From contig CM075766.1 of NCBI GenBank assembly GCA_037974665.1, positions 51,344,569 through 51,408,568 on the forward strand: 64,000 nt of DNA, read 5' to 3'. The translations under genes were made by a program, and so were the position numbers. The DNA comes from Ehretia macrophylla. Taxonomy: Eukaryota; Streptophyta; Magnoliopsida; Boraginales; Ehretiaceae. Below the pieces are notes generated by a model. It had not been told where the DNA came from. It searched no databases and saw nothing but the letters and a program-made list of their open reading frames with translations. This document shows, piece by piece, positions 1-10,910 of this stretch (the first letter of the stretch is position 1; each line of letters opens with the position of its first letter).

Positions 1-196
1 TATCCTCCTCCTCGTCGTCATCGGAAGGATTGCTGCGCGGCGGCGAATCAACATCGGGGCGGCCGTTTCTGTCATCGTCGTCGTCGCCGTCGTTGTCGAT
101 CTCCGAATCGTCATCGTCTTGGTACACCCAACGCGATTCCATCGAATCCATCGACGTTAGCCCTCCGTTCTCTCTCTCCGATCCCTCCTCCGCCAT
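1..196 (-). CDS. POT7: KUP/HAK/KT potassium transporter, first coding exon (partial)
   Basis: Read on the minus strand, an ATG at 196-194 opens a frame that stays open to the window edge (65 codons). The peptide starts MAEEGSERENGGLTSMDS and continues MESRWVYQDDDDSEID, followed by a run of Asp. From memory this matches the cytosolic N-terminus of Arabidopsis KUP7/POT7 (a SMDS-ESRW-QDDDDSEI core), a subgroup of K+ uptake permeases with about 12 membrane segments and K+/H+ symport activity. Only the acidic soluble leader is in the window; the membrane part lies to the left, outside it. Two further in-frame ATGs (151 and 142) are possible starts, but the first one keeps the conserved upstream residues. 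The transcript leader would contain the microsatellite at about 204-303. The family call rests on one short exon. Confidence 0.7.
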   Translation of the reverse strand, partial: MAEEGSERENGGLTSMDSMESRWVYQDDDDSEIDNDGDDDDDRNGRPDVDSPPRSNPSDDDEEED

Positions 197-203
197 CTCT
201 CAC

Positions 204-208
204 TCCCC

Positions 209-280
<72 letters not shown>

Positions 281-303
281 GTATGTGTGTGTGTGTGTGT
301 ATA
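204..303. repeat. Compound microsatellite (TC)n-(TA)n-(TATG)n-(TG)n
   Basis: On the plus strand a CT run (about 204-240) passes straight into TA (about 240-268), then TATG and TG units to about 303. It starts about 10 bp upstream of the presumed start codon of the minus-strand transporter, so it is probably in that gene's 5' UTR or core promoter. Confidence 0.9.
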
Positions 304-2253
304 GCTAAACAATTTCTTAATCTACGGGTATATTTATACGTATGGAAATTGAAGCCCTAGAAAAAGCCTGGAATGTATTCTACGTGCTATGTTACTGTAT
401 GTATGAATGTATAGAAGATTTTTAGTGTGGTTGTATGGTGGGAACGGAGATCAGAGAAAGGGAGAGGGTGTGGTGTGGTGTGGTGTTGCTGGGTGCGTGA
501 ATCGTGATGCAGTAACTAATTAACCTTTACTTTTTGGGGGTTAGTTTAACAGCAACTGAGTGTGATGTGGAAGTCAATCTAACGCACGGACAGCTTTTGC
601 GGTTTGTGCTCACCCAGCTGGCTAACGGAAAATTGGTCTTTGAGAGTACCATTTACAATTTTCTTTTTTTTTCTAATAATGATCGAATCGTGATTCGAAT
701 TTGTAATAATTCACTACTACTAATTCACACTACTTTTGAGTGTGGTCATTTATTATTTCACTTTAACATATCATAAATAGGGATGAAACAAGCACAAAAT
801 ACTATGAGAGTGTTGGTGAATTGAACGAATAACAACTTATTGTAATAAAAAATCACAAGTTTAAATTTATACCTTATTAATTAAATATTATCTAATTCTT
901 AATTAATTTAGAATAAGTTAAATTTATACCTTATTAATTAAATATTATCTAATTCTTAATTAATTTAGAATAAGCATTGAGAAACTTTACTTTTTCTAAA
1001 CCAAAAAATCATAACTTTAGGATAATTCTAATCTATTATTCTCTAAAATGAATTCTTCTTTTACAAGGCGTTATTTATTTATTTTTCTTCCACCTTGTGA
1101 TAATGCCTACGGTATAATTTCCTTTTGTTTTTGCTAAATACAATTTCCTTTTCTAATAACTCTTTTCCATTTGAACAAACATCTGAGTTTTTTTCCCTTC
1201 TCCCAATCACCATTCGTTTTTAAAATCAAAATGAGAAATTGATCTTCAAGAATGAGCAGATTAAGAAACTTTATTTTTCTAATGACAAGAGTTTTTTTTC
1301 TCTACATGTAAATGATATTTCCTATATTTAGGTTCAAATTGATCTTTAGAAAGTTATTCTTAAATAAAATCGCTCTCTAAAGCTGCTAAACTCTTTATTT
1401 AAAAATTGATATAATTAGATATTTTGAATTTGAATAACAATTTCTGCAGTTATTGTGCTCAATTTGTTTGTCACATTTACAGAGAGAAACAATTTGGACC
1501 AAGCTGTTGCCAGTGTAAAGAGCAATTAATCAATGATGTCCTAAATTAGATGATTTTCCCCACTACAACAGTTGTGAACATAACTTCTGGTAATTGATAG
1601 AATTAACGATCATTTAGCAAAAGAAAAAAGATATCATTTTATCTTACTTGACATTCCTTGTTCCTATCAGACTCTCAGTCGCGAGTGGGCCGGCCGTCAA
1701 TCCCTAAACACTACCTATATCAGTACAAGAGTACGTCGCTCTATCTCCTCGCCCACAAAGTCTTTAAAACATCCAAACCCATCTATACCTCTCACTTTCT
1801 TTCACCTTAGGACACCCACACATCTCACTATTAAAGAAATTTCTGCAAAAAAATTGCTCAGATTTACTGATGACTAACGCTTTGACAAAGACTAACATTA
1901 ATAAATTATACGTGCAGAAATAACTTGAATAGTTCACGATCACTAAATCTCCTTTGTAACGTTCTGGCTTCATGACATCCAAATCATAGTTAACAGGTTG
2001 AGACAATTATTCGCACTGTCAAGCTTTTGCTAATAATTTCACATGCCATCTCCATCTGTGCAATATTCGAGTTGTTACACTTGCGACTCCCATCCATAAG
2101 CTATCGTAGCAGCAAATTGTTCACTCTTTGTTTAAACTGCTCAATGACACAAATTAATCCAAATGCAGGAAAATTGCATTACAAAGAACTATGTATCAGA
2201 ACAGTGTATTTTTCTACATAATCTCCCAACTATGCACAACATATCCGCACAAA
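304..2253. other. Intergenic region between the transporter and the CD2BP2-like gene
   Basis: AT-rich and without a convincing gene. It should hold the promoter of the minus-strand transporter on its left and the 3' UTR of the CD2BP2-like gene on its right. The only clear structure is a perfect 57-bp tandem duplication at 861-974. Small ORFs here are short, unspliced and not recognisable. Confidence 0.6.
861..974. repeat. Perfect 57-bp tandem duplication
   Basis: Positions 861-917 and 918-974 are identical over 57 bp, with no spacer. The unit is AT-rich (begins TTAAATTTATACC, ends TTTAGAATAAG). Complete identity points to a recent event. Confidence 0.95.
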
Positions 2254-5200
2254 TCAGCTCGCGTTGGAAGCAGCCTGTGGAATCTCCTCGTAAGTGCCTG
2301 ATCCTTCATTATACGAGTACCTACACGGGGACATTAAGGTCAATCCAAAAGCATCAAGAAAGAAATTCTTTTTTTTTTTTGGTCAGAAAGAAGAGAAGTG
2401 AACTCCACAGGACGCGAGCAAAAAAGAACAAATAGAGATACTATTTATTGAAATTAAAGCAATTCATCTACAGTTTCAGCCCAACCAGTCGACTTGAAAA
2501 GAATATGACGATTTCTCCGTGTATTCCCAATAAGAAACTTGATAGATGAACACCAAAACCTGCAATGCTTCTAAGTTAAATGACTACATGAATTGTGTAA
2601 TACATGACGAATTTTATACATAGCATAGAGAGTTGTAAAGGAACCACCAATAATAACTATCATCTCATCCCCACCAAAAAATTGCTTTTACGTAGGTGGG
2701 GAATGCATAAACAATAACAGCTGTTTAAGATCTTTCTTCTTTAAGGACGCTCATTGTGCAGTTTACTAGGCAAATCTTGCTCTCCGAAAAGCTATGACAC
2801 AAAAGTAGAGGCTATCAATGCAACGATCCCCGTAATGGATCCGTGAATTCAAGCAGAAGAAGTTCTACACTTTGAATAATAATAGTCTCTGAAAGCAGAA
2901 GATAACATGAATCCCAAAGAGAGGAGAAAGTGGAACACACGAAACTTACCATTGACCAGATGCTGCACAGCAAAAAAGCCCCGAAGATGGATCATAATAG
3001 TAACCAGAACTGCTACTATAGTAATAACTGCACATAGGACATGTAAACCAACTCTCGCATATCAATATGCTGACAAAATAAGTCGGTTGTTTTTAAATTC
3101 AAATTAAAAAATTAAACTTACTATTATACTCTAAAAGGAAAAATGCCTATCTACGTGCAATAGAAGTTACAAAACTGAGAAATATTTTAGGAATGTCTGT
3201 GTGTGTTTGTGCATGCCTGTCTATATATCAGAGAAATGCAACCCCATTTGTATATATAACAGAGAAATAAGAACAGAAATTAGCAGCCGCCAATAAGCCC
3301 CGTTCTCTCTGTCTCTCACTCTATAAACACACCACTGCGAGTGTATGGAACTAATTATATGCAAATATACAACATAAATGAAATGCAAAACAAGGAAACA
3401 ATACTAGAAACAGACACCTAATTGAACCATTGAGGGGTGCCTTCACTTTTTGCTTTAAAGCATAATTATTTCAGTATTGTGTACACAAGCTTAAGGTTGT
3501 GTGCCAATGTAAAAAAAAAGTAAGAGATGGAGGGCATACCCAGATGATTCATCATAAACATAATCATTCTCCAGATCTTTACCTGTGGCCAACAGTAGTT
3601 ACAAATTAGATCACGAATACAAAAAACAAATTGCCTAAAACCTTGTTGTGAGACTCGAGAAATTTGAAAGTCAAAACTTACCTTCAGGAGGTTGATTTTG
3701 ATTTTCAAGACCATGATAAGAACCCATTCCACTCCCACCAGAGGCCGGATTTACTGTTGCATTTTCATCATCTTCTGCAAACATGTCGAATGAGTCATCG
3801 CCATTCCTCGTAGTAGTATTGTTATTCAGCCCTGCATCCATGTCAAAGAGGGTAGAGGAGCTCGCCATCTCTGTTCCATTGGGAACAAGGTCCTTGTCAA
3901 CACCATTATCAGACTTCTCTACTCCTGAATTCATGGAGATAACCTGCCCCCTTGCCTGTGCTAGCCTCTCATATCCCTCTGAAGATACACACAACAAACT
4001 CATTTATATGCATACAACCAAGGCTAAAAAGGATAGGAACACGAGATGATATATTCCCTCTCTTAAAAGTAACAATTCAACATATACAAGCAAGAGGTCA
4101 ATCATCTACTTTAGTTTTGTTGTCATCTACACATGACACCCGAGTAAATATTTATCAGTGAAATGTGCACAAAATACTTTATTACAATCAGCATCCTATC
4201 TTATAACAACTAGGATCTCGGAAGAGATTAAATTGAAGAAAACTGGCACGGACCTGCTTCACGCTGGAAATTCTCTTGTTTCTCATTATATACATCTGTC
4301 CAAAAATGTAGGTCCACAAGTTAGAGTCGGATTTTCACATTAGCTAATGACTTCTTAGAAAGAATAAGCATAACTCAACCGTAATCTCCATTCTCCAACA
4401 GCTTCATTGCATCTTCAGTAAGCTTATCAAAGAGCAATTTTGTCTCTGCTGACATTTTTTCCTTCTTGTTTGAGGTCCCTTTCAACCTCCTCAAGGCTAG
4501 CAGGACCTGTAATAAATAACAAGAGCATTCAGAAAGGCAAACGCAGATTAATATATAAATACAGCATGCCAATCACCAAGTCCACAAATTCTCATTGTAA
4601 AAGCAAGTGTAACAAAGTAGGTTAAAATAATGACAAAGCACCAAAATATGGCCAAATTGTTCATATACACATTGTTGATTGTTGAATATTATGATAAAAG
4701 AGACTGAACGCATGAAAGAAAATATTGTCTTATGAAATAAAGTAAAATTAACACAATATTTATGAACAACAATAAAAACAACAGACCTAGAAATGAGTGG
4801 ATATTAATTTAGAAAACAAAAGGAAAGCTAAATTCAAGTAGTTAATTTAAGAAAGAAAAGCTCCATATGAAATATTAATAAAGGACAAAGATGCATAAAG
4901 CATATCAATATCACTCTCACCAGATAATATCAACAAAAGCACAGGCTGACAACAACTAATAGCAGGGCAATGTTTAAGAGTCATCCCGCACAGTCTTTGA
5001 CTGTAACAACTTCATAACTCATCTTTGGCTGCCCCTATTGGAGCAAAAATAAAGTTCACATCCATTTTGAGCAAATTTAAAGTCATAGCATTCCAGAAGA
5101 GGCATTGATATAATCATATAAAAAAATATGGCAAGTATAGAAGTCTGTCGAGCATGCTGTTAAGTTGACGGAGAGAGGTCCTGAGTAGCAAATTATAATA

Positions 5201-8200
5201 CAACAAAACACATTCCGCACAAGTGTGGCATATGAGTGATACCAAATCCTTCTACCCACAGAAAAAGCTTATTATAGTCCAGTCATAAAGGCACCATTTA
5301 GCAACAAACGAATACAAACCAATGTCAAGCCTATAGAAACAAGTGCAACCCCCCGACCCCTTCTTCAACAATGTGTGTTCGTTTTGGGTGGGTGTGGGTG
5401 TGGGTGTTGTGGGGGGTTGTTAATTGTATAACACTTCACATCTGCTCTAAATTTAAAGAATTAATGCAGGAAATAAAAAAACACAGCACTTAGTGTCAGT
5501 AACTGAAATGAAAATGTTGAGATAGATGTGTGACAATACTAGGAAAGATTGGATTAGAAACAATATGACTTGACAAAAAGTGGGGGTGGCCCCGATAAGT
5601 GAGAACCATTTGCAATGGTTTGAGCATATTATGAGGTGACCAATAGAGGCACTTGTTAGAAGGTGCTAAAATATGGAGATTATACATCATAAGTGTGAAG
5701 ACTTAAGAAGAGTAGGATTGAGACACTCAAACGAGATCGCAAGTGCATGGAGCTTAAAGAGGCAATAGTTCTCAATAGGAATGAGTATAGTTGGTAATTC
5801 CGTATAGTCGGGGACCCTACCTAGTGGGATAAAGGCTTGGGTTAGTTTGGTAAAGATGCAGTATTTAGTAAGTAGAGATTTACTGTTTCTCTGGGCTCAA
5901 GGACATCAGCAATCCTCCTTTTTATCTTCCCAATATCATCTGACGAAAGGTCTTGTGCCTCATCACGTCCATTGTCTTCCTCCTTTCTTCTAATAGGCTG
6001 CTTCGCAGCAAATTTAAAATCGACCTCAACACTATCAAGCCATGCATCCTGCAAAAGTCTTTGTTCGGATAACACACCAAGTTTCAGATCATTACAAAAT
6101 ACGGCAAGAATTAAAAATACCTTCTCATTCTGATTTATGTATTCAACATAATTTCCATCAGCATCAAAATAGCCTTCTTCCCTCTCTTGTGACAGATTAA
6201 AAGGTTCTATCTGAATTCCATCATCAACAAATGTTTCATCATCCTGCCAGAAATAACCTTCAGTCATTGTTAACTTGCTTGAGTAAGAGACGAGGAAGGA
6301 AACAAGATAAAAATACTGCTTAACTTACCCCTGAGAAATAACAGGAAACATAAAAGAAAGTAAAATAGAATAACATACAAAATGCATTTCTAAAATCAAG
6401 TTTCAACTACTTAAAACTTAGCAATCAATTTTCTCTCAGACAATTGGAAGGAAATTGGCAAAGAATTGATGGATTATGCTGAACATTCATTCTGAACGAC
6501 GTCCACAAAAGACTGAAATGGGAAAGTAAAATAGAATAACATACAAACTGCATTTCTAAAATCAAGTTTCAAATACTTAAAACTTGGCAATCAATTTTCT
6601 CTCAAACAATTGGAAGGAAAGTGGCAAAGAATTGATAGATTAAGCTGAACATTCATTCCAAAGGACACAGAGTTAGATTACCCTAGATACATAAATGGCA
6701 ACATCAAGTCTTCTTGGAAAAAAACACTTGAAGATATAATACACAAGTAAAATGACAATAAAATTGATCGATATTCAAAAATTCCATGCCATGCAATAAA
6801 ATTCCAGTAAAGCTTACTATTCGGAAGGGAAAATATATACGCAACCACTCATTTTCCTATGATGTCTGATTTAACAGATATTCAATACTCCAGAAAACGC
6901 TATTGCCATTTTATCACAATTGTGATGAAACAAAAAATCACACAAAGTATCATGTAAGAAAGTACCAGTATGTGCATTTGTCCAAAATGTTGTCGCTTTT
7001 ATCTATTATCTTTTACTGCACAAGTGAGCATAACTACATATACATAATGATGCAGAAATTACTGAGCGATCTAGAAAATTATATGATTTTCTTCCTTCAT
7101 ACCTTTTTGTTCTTTAGAACGTGAGGAATTAAAGACTCATTCCATCTGAATTATAAATTTTTGCACCAAAATACTGTTATATTTACATCAATAAGAAAGC
7201 CAGAAACTTTTATAATTTAAAAAGCACCATCTAGAAACCTAGACACCATTCACAAAGTCGAAAATTCAAATTTTATCTTTCACCAAATACAACTTCATAC
7301 AAATTTATTACCCCATACATCACGATAAAGTAGAGGTGTTATTCCCTATAATTTCTGCCACACAAGTCATTATACTTTCTTCATAGAAACAATCTATTTA
7401 TCCTCAAAATTATTGGTAGCATGACAAAATGGGCTCCCTTTGAACAGATGGCAAAAAGAAAAATCACAAAGCAGAAGAAAGAAACTTGAAGATACTACCT
7501 CATAGTGGACTTCTGCTTGCAAAATGTCATCACAGATGCCTCTGTTATCTTCATCAAAAAGCTCAACTGTTATCTGATTTCTACGCACTGCACGATCTTT
7601 AGCAGCAAGACGTGGATCCGTAGGTGCAGTTGGCCTAGCTTCCTCATCCACCACAAAATCTCCAGACTTCACCTTCTTACCCTTAGGAAACCTCACCCTC
7701 TTTTGCCTGCACAAGATAAAAAATTGCAGATCAAGCTGGAGAGTATAGATATTAGAAACTGCTTCATTAAATAGTCAACGGGTGTACACTGTTCGATCTT
7801 GTACATAGTCAGAAAAATCTATAATAAGAACTATCAGTAGAGCCAACTCTCTGTGCTCTAATTCTGTTTCTTATATAACTCGAGGAAAAAGGAGATATAA
7901 ACAAGATACAGGTAACCTTTAGGGTAGCTCAACTAGTAAAGATCTTGGGGGTATACTTAGAAGTCGTCAGTTCGAGTCCCCTCAGGGCCATTGGAAGTTT
8001 ACCCGGAAGTTAATTTCAAATCCCGTGGAATTAGTCAGGCAAAGCTCGGGCATCCACGGATTTCAAAAAATAAAAAATAAAAAAATAAACGCGATATGGG
8101 TAAAATCAATACACACCTGCATCATCTTTGTACTTATGATAACAGTTCATAGATTCGCAGGCCATGCTAAATCTATTCAAATTATTATTTGTTAAAGGAA

Positions 8201-9016
8201 ACAATACTCTACCCAAAATTCATCTCTGGCGCTTATCAAAAGATCACCAGTTCCCAAGCTATAGCCGAAATTTCATCATCAGAGCGAGGCAATGTATCAG
8301 AACAAAACTATCAACCTACCGAACTGCTATCATGTTTCTCATTGCTTGCAAAAGGTGACCCAGAATGACAGTTTATTTGTTTTGAGGACGGGTGATTCAG
8401 AGGCAGCAGAGAACAAATTAATCGAGCCTCAGCTTATACCACTTTATTCAACTACCAGACACTAAGCATGGAAAGTGCTAATTCACTGTCACTGCCCGAG
8501 TTTCAACTTAACGCGCAACGATACACGTTTTTGCATCTTATAAATCATACATGTATGCATAAACCCTAACAATTCCATAATCAGCAAAGCAAAATTAGGC
8601 CAACCACTATCAATAACAACCACAAATGCTTGGAAACACACATAATGTGTAAAACCTAACAATGAACACGATAAGGCAATTAGATTACCAGCTAAAATCA
8701 GACACTAAGCATGAAAACTGCTTCTCTAGTTTCGACTATACGCACTCAAGATACACATATTTACATCTTATATGTCACACATCTATGCATAAACCCTAAC
8801 CAATCCATAATCAGCAACACGACACACCATACGATTTCGATTTTCAAAATTAGGTTAAACTATCGTAATAACCACATTTGCTTTCAAACAAACGACATAG
8901 ATACATAATGTTAAAAAAAGACCTAGCATTGAGCAGCGTCATAAGCCAATTAATTAGGAGCTAAAATCAGATATACATATATATAAGTATACCTGAACAA
9001 ATATGTGCGTATATAA

Positions 9017-9076
<60 letters not shown>

Positions 9077-9160
9077 GTACGGAGGGGCTTTGTTGGAGCC
9101 ATCGTCTTCGAAGAAGGAGCGCTTACGATTGGATGATCCTGAAGGTCTATCGTCCGCCAT
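2254..9160 (-). CDS. CD2BP2/LIN1-like (U5 snRNP 52K type) protein, ten exons
   Basis: Exons on the minus strand: 9160-9081, 7706-7499, 6243-6121, 6048-5884, 4506-4380, 4295-4254, 3978-3682, 3582-3540, 3027-2950, 2320-2254. All junctions are GT-AG and the phases match, giving 409 aa. The N-terminus is MADDRPSGSSNRKRSFFEDD, then KRVRFPKGKK. The block IQIEPFNLSQEREEGYFDAD, then GNY and DAWLD, is the CD2BP2/LIN1 signature (human: ITPFNLQEEMEEGHFDADGNY...DSWLD). Known members bind the U5 snRNP and act in spliceosome assembly in the nucleus. The middle is acidic and Ser/Asn-rich. The C-terminus (about residues 353-405) is a series of aromatic octads (YVYDESSG, YYYSSSSG, YYYDPSSG) ending in QWYSYNEGSGTYEE; this looks like an OCRE repeat, not the GYF domain of the animal and yeast proteins. 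Introns carry a SINE, a LINE tail and two tandem duplications. Confidence 0.88.
5491..5855 (+). mobile_element. RTE-like LINE 3'-end fragment in a CD2BP2-like intron
   Basis: The plus strand reads as a decayed C-terminus of a plant non-LTR reverse transcriptase: a VTEMKMLR-like stretch, a WFGHV-like stretch, then GACACTCAAACGAGATCG and the closing ACCCTACCTAGTGGGATAAA. The frame is broken. The same ending is in the Pumilio intron copy at 23865-24190. The fragment is antisense to the host gene and ends about 30 bp beyond the splice donor of the exon at 5884-6048. Confidence 0.75.
6356..6660. repeat. Tandem duplication, period 166 bp, in an intron
   Basis: About 138 bp from GAAAGTAAAATAGAATAACA at 6356 recurs at 6522, ending near CTGAACATTCATTC in both copies. 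Divergence is under roughly 10% by eye. It lies in the intron between the CD2BP2-like exons 7706-7499 and 6243-6121. Confidence 0.85.
7897..8103 (+). mobile_element. tRNA-derived SINE with target-site duplications
   Basis: Body about 7916-8084. It has a Pol III A box (TAGCTCAACTAGTAAAG, from about 7925) and a B box (GTTCGAGTCCC, from about 7971) at tRNA-like spacing, an unrelated tail region, and an A-rich end. Flanks 7897-7915 and 8085-8103 form a decayed 19-bp direct repeat (four mismatches), as expected of LINE-machinery insertion. It sits in intron 1 of the CD2BP2-like gene, antisense to it. The tRNA-like part does not form a complete tRNA, so it is not scored as a tRNA gene. Confidence 0.8.
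8456..8990. repeat. Diverged tandem duplication, period about 243 bp, in intron 1
   Basis: The segment beginning CAGACACTAAGCATG occurs at about 8456 and 8699. Both copies go on through a TGCATAAACCCTAAC motif, a TCCATAATCAGCAA motif and an AGCTAAAATCAGA ending. The copies differ by many substitutions and small indels, so this is older than the other duplications. Confidence 0.75.
9018..9074. repeat. (TA)n(GA)n microsatellite next to a splice donor
   Basis: A TA run followed by a long GA run ends at about 9074; the CD2BP2-like exon 1 donor GTACGT is at 9080-9075. In the transcript, intron 1 therefore starts GTACGT and goes directly into a CU repeat and then a UA repeat. Confidence 0.95.
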
Positions 9161-10910
9161 GCTGCTGCTCTCTATACTAGCTGCAAAGAAATCTGGGGAA
9201 GAAATTGATTGAGGGTAAAAATTTGCAAATTATATATTTATTATATTTAAATATAGAAACAATGGCTATGTGGAAAGCGGTAAGCGAGGCTGATTGGGCT
9301 TGGCGGCTCGTCCTTATCGGCTCTGTATTTTTTTTGGTGAAGTTATCGGCTCTGTATTGGAGTGTAGTACTATTGTGTAGAACAACGTCGAACCGCTCTG
9401 TGTGCATAACCTTTGAACCGGATGCTTCTTTTTCTTTTTTTCTTTTTTCTTATTTTTTTGTTTATTAATATTATTTAATGGACGAAAACGCGAAAATTAT
9501 AATCAGGACCCCAACACTAATATTATCTTAAATTCATTCTATTCAAATTGATATTTCTCAAATTTTAGCCCCTAATATAAAATTTATAGCTTCGCTCCTT
9601 TTTTTTCAAAAAAAATATATTAGTAATTTATATGTTTTGAGAAGGTTTGCGGGTTGAGTAGTTATGAGATTAACGCAATTAAATATGTTTATCTCAGAAT
9701 TTGGTCATTTTTCGTTTAGTTATTTTGATTGACCCATAAACTTAGTCTATTTAGTATTTTTCTTTTCATCAGAATTGATTTTCTTACTTGTTATATTCGA
9801 TTATTATTCTTTTGATTTTCATAATTACTATAATAGCACACTCAATGCGTGTAGAGTTATAAGGATAAAAATGAAAATTTCATAACACTTTAGATAGTGG
9901 ATGAGAAAATGATATAAAGGAGAGTTATTAGAAGTAGCAACTGGTAATTCCTACACAATTATAGTTTACAATTATTGATTTTTCCGTAACTACTACAAAT
10001 ATTACTCGAAGGTAGAGCATGAAATTCAACACCAGTATTCTTTTTTTCCTTTTTTGTCAAAACTAGTATTCTAAGAGTTAATTCATGCTCAAAACTAGTA
10101 TTCTAAGAGTTAATTCATGCTATCTTATAGTGGGATTATAATTATGTCTTAAAGAAAGTCAAATTGTATTGATTTTTGGCTGCTGGGCCTAAAAACATAA
10201 AAATAAAAAATAGTCCTTCAGATAAAGTCATGGATCAAAAGAATTATCTCAGTTGGCAACTGAACCCGAACCCAACAATTTTTACAATATGGTAGGACCC
10301 ACATACAGGGCTCGGACCCAAACATTTTCATACCCTTCAATGCTAATCGTTCTGCTACAGTCAGTAGGTGGATCTTGCCATTGATGGAACATATGTGACT
10401 ATTCCATCTCTTCAGTCTTCTCCATTTACGTTTCACCACTGCAGGTTGTGCATTGCCCACTCCGGGCGTTTAAGATAAAAAAATAAAATTAAGTGGAGTT
10501 TTGCAGCTTGCAATGCTTGTGACATGGGGTTTATCTCTGCAGTAAACTCTTATATTTGAAAAGCAACACTAGGATCCAAGATTTGCAGATGCTGAACTCA
10601 CCGAGTAATTATTCTCAAACTGGAAGCATAACCCATTACATTACATATTAACATCAAAATTTCTACTAGAATCAAAAGACACAGTCACGCTTAACATCTT
10701 ACGCACTTTTGCCAATCACTTTTTCAGACACAATATCAATCTCGTCTATCAATCAAACCAAAAACTAATTGTTGAAATATCAAACTTGTTGGTAGTAAGA
10801 ATTCAGCAATTTCTTAACAGTTAATTATCATGTGAGAATACAAATACACAAGAAATTTCTGCTCTAAGTACAGAATATGATACAACAAAGGTAGATTTAC
10901 AAGGTAGATC
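9161..10910. other. Intergenic region, promoter side of the CD2BP2-like gene
   Basis: AT-rich and without a convincing coding region. It holds the upstream region of the minus-strand CD2BP2-like gene and the downstream region of the coiled-coil gene. A perfect 32-bp tandem duplication lies at 10057-10120. Confidence 0.55.
10057..10120. repeat. Perfect 32-bp tandem duplication
   Basis: 10057-10088 and 10089-10120 are identical; the unit starts TCAAAACTAGTATTC and ends TAATTCATGC. Confidence 0.95.

Noticed and set aside
7921-7990. tRNA-like sequence with A and B boxes
   Set aside because: No complete cloverleaf, and it continues into a SINE body with an A-rich end and target duplications.
9205-9468. 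87-codon plus-strand frame next to the CD2BP2-like promoter
   Set aside because: No ATG at its first codon, no recognisable domain, ends in a Phe/Ser run from a T-rich tract.
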